DNA from: Clostridia bacterium
GTDB lineage: Bacteria; Bacillota; Clostridia; Oscillospirales; CAG-272
DNA length: 51,391 bases
Assembly: GCA_017440665.1 (NCBI GenBank)
Contig: JAFSGU010000070.1
Coordinates: forward strand, 1 to 51,391
Direction of reading: 5' to 3'
In this document: piece by piece, positions 22,626 to 30,209 of the stretch
Numbering within the stretch: the first letter of the stretch is position 1
Layout of the letters: each line of letters begins with the position of its first letter
Notes under the pieces: generated by a model
What the model saw: only the letters and a program-made list of their open reading frames with translations
Told to the model about the DNA's origin: nothing
Databases searched by the model: none
Translations under genes and position numbers: made by a program

Positions 22626-23585
22626 ATGTCATATAAAAAGCCTAAAAACTCAGACAGATATAAGAAATATACCGTTATCATCGGTGCCCTCATGAATTTC
22701 GGTGAAATGAATACCGAAGACGTGGCCGTGAATACAGGCATGTCTCATTCCACAGCTTCAAAAGCGCTTCGTGCGCTTTACGCTATGGGCTTGCTGAATG
22801 CTTCAAGACATTGCGGTATTATTTATTATTCGCTTGCTTGCGGACCTTGCGCCGCCGTACTTGACATATCGGAAAACAAATACGTTCTTAACGTTTGTGA
22901 TTCTCTGGCAAGACCCGTTTTAAGCAAAACCTACCGCCATGACGACAGATACTTCACCGATGAAAATCTGTCCTTCTTCCTGAAGAATTGTGCTTTGATG
23001 CTGGTAAACGATAAGCTTAACGAACTGCCGTTACATCTTATCGCGGACGATGATTTCGCAGTCAAATATAAGAACGTACATGACAGCTTTAATCCCGTAG
23101 CACCTGTTCTTGCCAAGTACTTCGACTTGAAAAAGACAACGCTGTCAAACCGTCAAAGCTGTATTGAGCACGGTGTAAAAAATCTTGCAGGATATGACCG
23201 CGTCCTGTTGTTTACGGTCAGCCGAGAGCGCATACTCATGTCTTACGTAACGGCTGATACTGACGTTTCCCTCACGCCTGTAAGAAACATGGACAGCCGC
23301 GAGCTTGTAACGTCGGCAGATGTCTGTAAAGCCGCGTCATCCCTTGCCTGCGCCGTAGGAAATACGGTATCCCTCTTAAAAGCGGATCATATCGTTTTCG
23401 ACTGTTGTGAAATATTCAAGCATCCAGATTTCCTTCCTGTATTCACATCTGTTTTGGAAAAGTTTACCGATTGCGGGACAAGTGACCTGCGCATCACTCT
23501 TATGAACTATTCGCTGAGTCTCGGCGGTGCAGTATATGCTTGTCACAGAAGACACCTCAGTCTCATCCGAGCATACGAAGACTGA
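22626..23585 (+). CDS. ROK-like transcriptional regulator with degenerate kinase domain
   Basis: 319 residues. An N-terminal winged helix (about 12-65: KYTVIIGALMNFGEMNTED, NTGMSHSTASKALRALYAMGLL) is followed by a domain with the layout of a ROK/NagC-type sugar sensor (VLDISENKYVLNVCDSLARPVL resembles the first ROK strands). The ROK ATP motif DxGxT and the zinc-binding Cys cluster are not present, so it is probably not a kinase. It lies 36 bases upstream of manA on the same strand and may sense a hexose or its phosphate. The fold assignment is an inference; the HTH is clear. Confidence 0.6.
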   Translation: MSYKKPKNSDRYKKYTVIIGALMNFGEMNTEDVAVNTGMSHSTASKALRALYAMGLLNASRHCGIIYYSLACGPCAAVLDISENKYVLNVCDSLARPVLSKTYRHDDRYFTDENLSFFLKNCALMLVNDKLNELPLHLIADDDFAVKYKNVHDSFNPVAPVLAKYFDLKKTTLSNRQSCIEHGVKNLAGYDRVLLFTVSRERILMSYVTADTDVSLTPVRNMDSRELVTSADVCKAASSLACAVGNTVSLLKADHIVFDCCEIFKHPDFLPVFTSVLEKFTDCGTSDLRITLMNYSLSLGGAVYACHRRHLSLIRAYED

Positions 23586-23621
23586 CACAGTCTGCAATAA
23601 ATTACCGAAGGTGTAGTACAT

Positions 23622-24596
23622 ATGTCTGTATATCCTATCAAATTAACTCCTGTATCCAAGCAGATAATCTGGGGAGGCGAAAGACTCCGCTGTGATTATA
23701 ACAAAGCTGCTCCCTTTGAAAAGATAGCCGAATCGTGGGAGCTGACACACCGTCCCGACGGGATGTCTGTGATCGCAAACGGTGCTTACTGCGGAGATAC
23801 TCTTGAAAAATATCTTAATGATCATCCACATGCCGTTGGCGTCAACTGCTGCGGTGACAGATTTCCTCTTCTCATAAAGTTTATCGACGCTGAGGACGAC
23901 CTGTCCATACAGGTACATCCCGACGATGAATACGCCTCTCAAAACGAGACGGATACGGGAAAAACCGAAATGTGGTATATCGCAGAGGCTGACGAGGGCG
24001 CATCCCTTATATACGGCTTAAAAAATGAAATCTCCCGTGACGGGATGAGAGATCTGTTGACAGGCGGCAGTGCGGATGGTATTCTTAACAAAATAAGCAT
24101 CAAAAAAGGAGAGGTGTACTTCATCCCCTCCGGTCACGTACATGCTATCTGCAAAGGTGCACTTATCGCTGAAATACAGCAAAACTCAAACGTAACGTAC
24201 CGAATGTACGATTACGACAGAACTGATAAAGACGGCAAAAAAAGAGAGCTTCACATCAGCAAAGCTCTGGACGTTATAAAGCACCGTACTATGGATGAAA
24301 TAGACTCCCTCCGTTTCGGTACGTCTCCCGTAAGGCGCGCCGCCTTTGACGGCTGTGAGATCCTGTGCGACTGTTCTTACTTCAGGGTCTCAAAAGTCAC
24401 GTCTGACAGCAGCTTCACATTCAACGCAGATCATACGTCATTCGCTTCCCTGCTGTTTCTTGAAGCTTCAAGTATTGCAGTTTCATGCGGATGTGAAAGT
24501 GTGGAGGTCATACGCGGCGACAGTATCTTCATTCCCGCAGGAAGCGGTGAGGTTCACGTTACGGGAAAGTGTGAATTCCTCATTTCAGAAATATAA
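23622..24596 (+). CDS. manA: Mannose-6-phosphate isomerase, class I
   Basis: 324 residues, a zinc cupin enzyme interconverting mannose 6-phosphate and fructose 6-phosphate. Seen motifs are IIWGGERLR, ESWELTHRPDG, the zinc-site QVHPDDEYA and EMWYIAEA, and the substrate-loop FIPSGHVHAICKGALIAEIQQ. The length matches the short bacterial class I form (ManA/YvyI-like). It follows the ROK-like regulator. It converges with the DUF6873 gene, with only 10 bases between the stops and no clear terminator. Confidence 0.92.
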   Translation: MSVYPIKLTPVSKQIIWGGERLRCDYNKAAPFEKIAESWELTHRPDGMSVIANGAYCGDTLEKYLNDHPHAVGVNCCGDRFPLLIKFIDAEDDLSIQVHPDDEYASQNETDTGKTEMWYIAEADEGASLIYGLKNEISRDGMRDLLTGGSADGILNKISIKKGEVYFIPSGHVHAICKGALIAEIQQNSNVTYRMYDYDRTDKDGKKRELHISKALDVIKHRTMDEIDSLRFGTSPVRRAAFDGCEILCDCSYFRVSKVTSDSSFTFNADHTSFASLLFLEASSIAVSCGCESVEVIRGDSIFIPAGSGEVHVTGKCEFLISEI

Positions 24597-24606
24597 CTCC
24601 CGATTT

Positions 24607-25326
24607 TCAATTTACGTTTTTCACGAACTTAATGCCGCCGAAGTCTGAAAGGCTGTCGTCAGACAAACAAATGACACTGTATCCGTGGGTGCTTACGTAC
24701 TCACGGATCTTTTCACCGTCGGGATGAAGCATGAGGTTTCCGAGAAAATATATCTTATTTCCGCAAACACCGGAGGCTCCGCCGATAAATCCCGTTCCGT
24801 ATCCGTCGAGACGGATAGATCCTTCGGATATCTTCAGCACATCAAGTCCCACAGATCTTGCGGCTTTCTCCACCGATGGATCTGCTGTTATCATAAAGCC
24901 GTCACAGGAAAGCGTCGAGCAGGCGGCATATCCCTGACGAACGTTCAGGTGGGTATATCCCAGCCGTTCCAAAACATCGGTAAAGGACCGTGAAGTATAC
25001 TTTTTAAGTGAGAAAGCATATCGGGCGCAGGTGAGCACGTTAAGTGAAATATCATCAGGGTAGTCAGCACCGCGAACATCGTCTGACAGGATAATCTTAA
25101 GACCGCACCTTTCCCTCAAATGCTTTGCAAATCCCACATATTCGCTGACGTAGCTTTCGGGAAGCACAGCACAGTTACCCGCAATAGCGACTATCATATC
25201 GGCATGACACTGTACGGGTCCCTGCAAAAGTCTGTCGGGAGCCACCGTGAGCACGTCAAAATCCCTTTCGAGAAGAGGAATAAATCTTTCTGCCTCACGT
25301 GAGATTATCGCAGTATATTCGTTCAA
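24607..25326 (-). CDS. DUF6873 (GME-fold) family protein
   Basis: 239 residues of a family known mostly from Clostridia and related to the amidinotransferase/GME fold. Features are the repeated strand-turn pattern (VNVRQGYAACSTLSCDGFMITAD) and the His/Gly motifs of the C-terminal half (KIYFLGNLMLHPDGEKIREY). No activity is established. It appears to use a TTG start at 25326, preceded by AAAGGA at a good distance; there is no ATG at a suitable place. It lies 75 bases downstream of rpmB beyond a terminator. Confidence 0.65.
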   Translation of the reverse strand: MNEYTAIISREAERFIPLLERDFDVLTVAPDRLLQGPVQCHADMIVAIAGNCAVLPESYVSEYVGFAKHLRERCGLKIILSDDVRGADYPDDISLNVLTCARYAFSLKKYTSRSFTDVLERLGYTHLNVRQGYAACSTLSCDGFMITADPSVEKAARSVGLDVLKISEGSIRLDGYGTGFIGGASGVCGNKIYFLGNLMLHPDGEKIREYVSTHGYSVICLSDDSLSDFGGIKFVKNVN

Positions 25327-25361
25327 TGTGTCACGTCCTTTCAAAAAATATCATACAAGAG

Positions 25362-25388
25362 AAAAACTCCCTCGTAAGGGAGTTTATT
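25362..25388 (-). terminator. Terminator of rpmB
   Basis: Minus strand: AAACTCCCT, loop TACG, AGGGAGTTTTTC. It lies 13 bases past the rpmB stop and upstream of the DUF6873 gene. Confidence 0.82.
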
Positions 25389-25400
25389 TTCGGTATAAAA

Positions 25401-25586
25401 TTATACTCGTGTAACCTTGCCTGAGCGCAGGCAGCGAGAGCATACATATACAGTCTTGTGCGCGCCGTCAACAACAGCCTTTACTCGTCTGATGTTGGGC
25501 TTCCACATTCTGTTTGTTTTGCGGTTAGAGTGAGAAACATTCTGACCGAAAGTTACGCCTTTTCCGCATACAGAGCACTTTGCCAT
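25401..25586 (-). CDS. rpmB: 50S ribosomal protein L28
   Basis: 61 residues, the usual length. It begins MAKCSVCGKGVTFGQNVSHS, the L28 signature with the zinc-ribbon Cys pair, followed by the second pair in VYVCSRCLRSGKV. It is a structural protein of the large ribosomal subunit. It is a single-gene unit with consensus promoter, GGAGG ribosome site and terminator. The remaining sequence 25673-25808 upstream of the promoter is A/T-rich and has no gene. Confidence 0.97.
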   Translation of the reverse strand: MAKCSVCGKGVTFGQNVSHSNRKTNRMWKPNIRRVKAVVDGAHKTVYVCSRCLRSGKVTRV

Positions 25587-25643
25587 CTGAATACACCTCC
25601 GTTAATGGTAATGTCTTGATAATATACAAACTCAGCATTTGTT

Positions 25644-25672
25644 ATTATATCATAATCAAAATCAAATTGCAA
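25644..25672 (-). promoter_or_regulatory. Sigma-A promoter of rpmB
   Basis: Minus strand: TTGCAA (25667-25672), 17 bases, TATAAT (25644-25649), about 58 bases upstream of the start codon. Confidence 0.8.
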
Positions 25673-25808
25673 TAGATTTTTGCAATTTTTTTATTTATTT
25701 CACGAGCTTTATTTACTTTTTCAGACAATTTAAGCCGTCATTCACCGCATATTTTGAATCGGTCGCGTTTTTTTCACTATATCTATGGATAACCACGCTA
25801 AAGGCACG

Positions 25809-27860
25809 TCACCCTTCCTTGCGGTACAGTCTGAGGACGGCACCGTGTACGGGATCCGACGCCACGAGAGAAACAACGTTTTCGCCATCGCATACTGCCT
25901 TTGTAAGGTCAACGGTATACGGCTTTGCAAGTATACGCACAATGTCCGTACCGTTTACCGTGATGTCAAGCGCCCTGCCGTCGAGGCCGTCTGCTTCAAA
26001 AACAGCACGGTCACCGTCTGCAAAGCAGAAGAACAGCTTGTTTTCTCCGCGCTTCAATGCGTGTATCTCGCGAAGAACGCTCTCATCCTTAACTTCAAGT
26101 GTGGGAAGCGCATCTGTATCCCATGCGAGAACAGCAAACTCGCCGGGCATGAGACGTATCGCTTCATATTCTTCAGCGGGTATTCGGCAACACAGCTCAC
26201 GCTTATTACCAAGGTCAGGATCAAGTATATATGCTCTTCCGCATGACAGGAAGGGGCGTCGCAAAGTATAGGTCTCATCGGAAACGTTAACGTAAAGCTC
26301 AAATCGGTGTGCGCACTTTACCGTTGAATATACAAGAAGGCTCTTAGCGCAGGCCTTGCCGAACTCATTCACACCAAGATGCTTCTTCGCAAAGTCACCG
26401 AACTGACCGCCCCGATAGAACTTTCCGCCGTATGCGGCAAACTCACCGAAATGACGCACGCTTTCACTGTCAAGGCGGACTCTTTGATCCACAAGCATGG
26501 CGCTGTATCTGAACTTATCTATAAGGAACTCACCGTCGTGGCTTCTTCCCTTTTCAAGTCCCTGAGAAACGGATGTGAAATTAAACTGTACACCCAGCTC
26601 CCGAAGCTTATCCGCCCCCGAGAACGGAATAAATCCGTCGTCGCAAAGAACAAGGCACGAGCTGTCGGGCGTACATGAAGTACCGAGGGTAGAAAGCCGT
26701 CTGAAGCTCATTGAAAGCTTTTTCATGTCCTCACGTCGTATATCAGAGGACTCAATAAATGAAGGATCCGAGTATACTGCGTCCAACATAAACATAGCGG
26801 CACCTGCGGCTGACGCCATACATATCTCCCGCTTTACTTCTCCCATCGCGGTAGCTGATACGGTATAGACTGCACCCGTGAATCCCTCACCGCGCGCTAC
26901 GTCTGAAAGATATTTAACGGCAGACATACGCTCACCGTCCGTTGTAACGGCACCGTCAAATGAACGGTCAGCATAAACTGGAAGTGTGAATGCGGAAGTA
27001 CAGCTTCCGATAAATTCGTAAGGCACCTCGCCCATGAAAGCAAGTGAATTTGCACCGCACCAGCGTGAGAGAGGTTCAAGATATGCTTCAGCCACACGTG
27101 CTCCGACAGTCTTTGAGTATAAGCGTGCGCCTTCCTTGCGGCTTCTTTTGTCGGTTTCGCAAAGAAGTGACAAAAGCATCTGAGGCGTTGCACCAAGGCT
27201 GAAAAACTCGCTTGAGAGCTCATATGACCAAGGCAAAGAGTCCGTGGTAACGGTCGTCAGCGCAGAGGTATATACTCCCGCAAAGGATGAGCCTGCGTAT
27301 GACTTGTATTTTTCAAGAAATCTGTCATATACAGAGACGAACATCTCTCCCGTTTCAAATGAAAGTCTGTCAACGCCGTCCGACTTCTCGGTGAGGATCA
27401 GGTTGTACTTAAGCCACGCTTCGTCATCTTCCCCGGGAAGTGTTTCAGCCGTGTCGCAAAGCACTCCGTCCTTAAACCTTAAATAATACTTATGTATGAT
27501 CTCTTCACAGGGTTCAAGCTCACATTCAACTACACCCGCAAGTCTTAACGTGTGTCTCGCAAGCATGGGGTTATAAGACACAAAAACGTCTTCCGTACAC
27601 CCCGTATCCGCCAATATTACATTTTCACTGACGAAGACAGGCATGAATCTCTTCTTAGCGGCTGAAAGAGCCGCTTCCACAGCGCCGTCTGCAAGACTTC
27701 CGCCGTCACAAAGAAGAAGTATCGCGTCAAGTCCGTATTTGTGGAGCTCACTTATGCGGCTCTCGATACTCTCTGCCGTCATTCCTGAGATTTCCATGGG
27801 AACGATGGGAGAGTGTACCGCACCGGGGTGTTTCCACACGTCCGTTAATATATCAAACAT
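25809..27860 (-). CDS. GH106-like glycoside hydrolase family protein
   Basis: 683 residues, cytoplasmic (no signal peptide). The order of parts resembles diverged GH106-type (alpha-L-rhamnosidase-related) enzymes. First is a barrel-like N-terminal half (ISELHKYGLDAILLL; YTSALTTVTTDSLPWSYELSSEF; YLEPLSRWCGANSLAFMGEV). Then comes a flavodoxin-like middle region with CLVLCDDGFIPF. Last is a C-terminal beta-sandwich with FELYVNVSDETYTLRRPF and a GH2-type jelly roll near the end (ALDITVNGTDIVRI). Catalytic residues cannot be assigned by eye. It lies 33 bases downstream of the glycyl radical enzyme gene and is probably co-transcribed with it. Glycosidase activity is inferred; the family assignment is moderate. 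Confidence 0.5.
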   Translation of the reverse strand: MFDILTDVWKHPGAVHSPIVPMEISGMTAESIESRISELHKYGLDAILLLCDGGSLADGAVEAALSAAKKRFMPVFVSENVILADTGCTEDVFVSYNPMLARHTLRLAGVVECELEPCEEIIHKYYLRFKDGVLCDTAETLPGEDDEAWLKYNLILTEKSDGVDRLSFETGEMFVSVYDRFLEKYKSYAGSSFAGVYTSALTTVTTDSLPWSYELSSEFFSLGATPQMLLSLLCETDKRSRKEGARLYSKTVGARVAEAYLEPLSRWCGANSLAFMGEVPYEFIGSCTSAFTLPVYADRSFDGAVTTDGERMSAVKYLSDVARGEGFTGAVYTVSATAMGEVKREICMASAAGAAMFMLDAVYSDPSFIESSDIRREDMKKLSMSFRRLSTLGTSCTPDSSCLVLCDDGFIPFSGADKLRELGVQFNFTSVSQGLEKGRSHDGEFLIDKFRYSAMLVDQRVRLDSESVRHFGEFAAYGGKFYRGGQFGDFAKKHLGVNEFGKACAKSLLVYSTVKCAHRFELYVNVSDETYTLRRPFLSCGRAYILDPDLGNKRELCCRIPAEEYEAIRLMPGEFAVLAWDTDALPTLEVKDESVLREIHALKRGENKLFFCFADGDRAVFEADGLDGRALDITVNGTDIVRILAKPYTVDLTKAVCDGENVVSLVASDPVHGAVLRLYRKEG

Positions 27861-27893
27861 TATGTTTTACCTCGTTAAAATCTAAAATACAGC

Positions 27894-30053
27894 TTACGAA
27901 AGGGAGTCGCGTGAGATTACTTCCTCCTGAGCAGCCTTTGCCATATCTACGAATACCGCGCTGTATCCGGTAATTCTGACCATAAGATCCCGGTAGCTGT
28001 CCGGGTCTGCCTGTGCTGCACGAAGCGTTTCCCTGTCGGCGACGCTCAACTGCATCTGCATTCCGCCGCGTCTGAAATAAACGTCAAAAACAGACGTAAG
28101 TCTGTCAAGGCCCGAGTCTCCCGACACCATATCGGAGGAGAGTCTCACGTTAAGAGCACCCGAGCTTATTCTTTCAAAGGGAAGGCTCGTCACGGAATTG
28201 ATAAGTGACGTAACAGATGCCGACTGTCCCTTTGACGGCGAAAGATTTTCCGAAAAAGGAGCTCCCGCACGTCTGCCGTCGGGTGTCGCGCCAATTTGCA
28301 TGCCTTCCTCGATATGACCCATATCAGTTATCGTTATGGTCGGCGCATAAATTACGCGCTCGCCCGTTTCGGGGTCTTTCGTCTCTTCATTTACGATATC
28401 TGTTAGAAAAGTCATAAGACGCCTGGCATGTCGGTCTGCCCGTTCATCATCGTGACCGTATTTCGGTGCATTTATGCAAAGCTTCAATACGTCGTCGTAA
28501 TCTTCAAAATCAGCTTTCAATGCCGCGCACAGTCTGTCTGCGGAGACTTTGCCTGCGCACACGTTATATTCAAGGGATGAGAGCATATCAGCCGCAGTTC
28601 CTATATTCATAAGTCTGCTGTAAACGAAAGGATATTTTATACATGATTCCCCCGCTACGGCAGCCTCGAGAACACCTTTCTTGAAGCAGTCGGAAACTCG
28701 GAGATATTCTCTGTAAAAGGGAGTATTTCTTTCAGATAATACCTCGGCATATTTCTGCCGCAACGCCTCGCGGAACCGTTTACCGATAAGATCATATATG
28801 CTGTCAACGTCAGTCAGATCACCTTTTGGGTTAAGCTCTCCGTCAAACAAGCTCTCCATTATCAGCACGGGCAGAGGCATATGAAAAACGCGGTAGGTAT
28901 TCAGTCCCTGTATATCGGGCCAGTTACATCCGTGGATAGTGTAATTAACAGCATCCCCAGTCTCGACTCCGGTATATATAATAGACGGGATCACGGTCTC
29001 GTCATTGTAGATAAGAAGCGACGAATTTTGCCGCATTTTGTCTGCAGCAAGCCTGAACAGTAAGGTGTCGTCCCTGTCGGTACGTCTGAATACGTACACG
29101 GGATTCTCAAGGCGCGGATGTATCTCCTCAAGGAACAGTCTTGTCAGCGGGTTATTACCGTGTGTTCCGTGGGAGGAGTAACCGCCGATGATAACGTATG
29201 TGGGAGCATCATACATGGGATTACGCCGCCAGCCGGTCACCACACCGTCGGGTGCCGCCATCTGGTGTTCACCTCTGCCAAGAACAAGGGCACATTTACA
29301 GTTAAAATCACGGATAATGCACCGTGCATCATCTTCTGTAACAGCTCCTCTTTCAACGTCTTTAAGATAAAACGGAAGCAGGTAATCGTCCATTCTTCCG
29401 CAACAAAGAGTTGCGTTATCGAAAACACAGTAAACAGAATAAATATTGGTTATGTGAAGCACAAGCTGAACTGCCTCAAGGAATGCTTCGGGGGCAGAAT
29501 ATGCTATTTTTCTCGAAACGGCCTCAGCCTCATATAAGCCTGCATCACGTGCGGCGTCTGCATATCTTAATATGTATTTTTCAAATGCCTTATAACAAAG
29601 CCTTGCACCTTCAAGGAAGTTCACCATATATTCGGGAGAGGCGTCGGAAATACGTCTTTTAAGCTCACGCTCGCATTTTTCGATATATCCGCCGATACCG
29701 ATATTGAGTATCTCTTCCCAGTCAAAAGGAGTATGCCCGTTATCGGGGGTATAGTAGCCAAGATTTTCTATTGTGTCAACGTTTGCCCAAAACTCCGTGT
29801 CTTCAGTTTCACAAGGTACCTTCTCGGGAAATCTTCCAAGGAGGATATCGTGCTGTTCTACGGGACAGGATGCCCGCTCAAGCACGTATTCAAGGGCTCT
29901 GCCGCATCTGACAGGCTGAGGAAGACCCCGGAATTTTCGGACAGCCTCAGCGCTCAGTCTCGCTCTTTCCACAAACGTACTGAGGGGAGACTTATTTCGA
30001 AGCGTATCTAAAGTTTCATTCAGCAGCATCGCGCTTTTTTCTTGCCACGTCAT
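27894..30053 (-). CDS. Glycyl radical enzyme of unknown type (PFL-like)
   Basis: 719 residues. The C-terminal glycyl radical domain is clear: VRITGYSAVFVDM, with Gly696 as the radical site. It is preceded by MQLSVADRETLRAAQADPDSY, a close match to the family's conserved run-up. The active-site thiyl Cys is probably Cys376 in YTIHGCNWPDIQG. Dehydratase and choline-lyase types have GCxE and pyruvate formate-lyase has a CC pair; this protein has neither, so the reaction is not predictable. A radical-SAM activating enzyme is required but none is encoded here. The start at 30053 (MTWQEK) is chosen for AGGGGG 8 bases upstream. It is the first gene of an operon with a GH106-like gene. Confidence 0.85.
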   Translation of the reverse strand: MTWQEKSAMLLNETLDTLRNKSPLSTFVERARLSAEAVRKFRGLPQPVRCGRALEYVLERASCPVEQHDILLGRFPEKVPCETEDTEFWANVDTIENLGYYTPDNGHTPFDWEEILNIGIGGYIEKCERELKRRISDASPEYMVNFLEGARLCYKAFEKYILRYADAARDAGLYEAEAVSRKIAYSAPEAFLEAVQLVLHITNIYSVYCVFDNATLCCGRMDDYLLPFYLKDVERGAVTEDDARCIIRDFNCKCALVLGRGEHQMAAPDGVVTGWRRNPMYDAPTYVIIGGYSSHGTHGNNPLTRLFLEEIHPRLENPVYVFRRTDRDDTLLFRLAADKMRQNSSLLIYNDETVIPSIIYTGVETGDAVNYTIHGCNWPDIQGLNTYRVFHMPLPVLIMESLFDGELNPKGDLTDVDSIYDLIGKRFREALRQKYAEVLSERNTPFYREYLRVSDCFKKGVLEAAVAGESCIKYPFVYSRLMNIGTAADMLSSLEYNVCAGKVSADRLCAALKADFEDYDDVLKLCINAPKYGHDDERADRHARRLMTFLTDIVNEETKDPETGERVIYAPTITITDMGHIEEGMQIGATPDGRRAGAPFSENLSPSKGQSASVTSLINSVTSLPFERISSGALNVRLSSDMVSGDSGLDRLTSVFDVYFRRGGMQMQLSVADRETLRAAQADPDSYRDLMVRITGYSAVFVDMAKAAQEEVISRDSLS

Positions 30054-30113
30054 ATTAATATCCCCCTGTCTTTGAAACAACTGTTACGCTGACATAAAAA
30101 CTATATCAGCATA

Positions 30114-30142
30114 AGTATATCACAAACCGATGACTTCTTCAA
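30114..30142 (-). promoter_or_regulatory. Promoter of the glycyl radical enzyme operon
   Basis: Minus strand: TTGAAG (30137-30142), 17 bases, TATACT (30114-30119), about 60 bases upstream of the start at 30053. Confidence 0.65.
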
Positions 30143-30159
30143 GAGGGGACCGGTCAAAT

Positions 30160-30200
30160 ATAAACTCCGTCTGCATTTTTAACGTGCAAACGGAGCTTAA
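30160..30200 (-). terminator. Terminator of the clpC operon
   Basis: Minus strand: CTCCGTTTGCA and TGCAGACGGAG form a stem with one G-U pair, followed by TTTATATTT. It lies just past the clpC stop at 30210. Confidence 0.75.
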
Positions 30201-30209
30201 TTATAATCA

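Noticed and set aside
30152..30158. GGTCAAA as a CtsR site before the glycyl radical enzyme operon
   Set aside because: A single heptad with no second heptad at the right spacing; it also lies inside the clpC terminator region.
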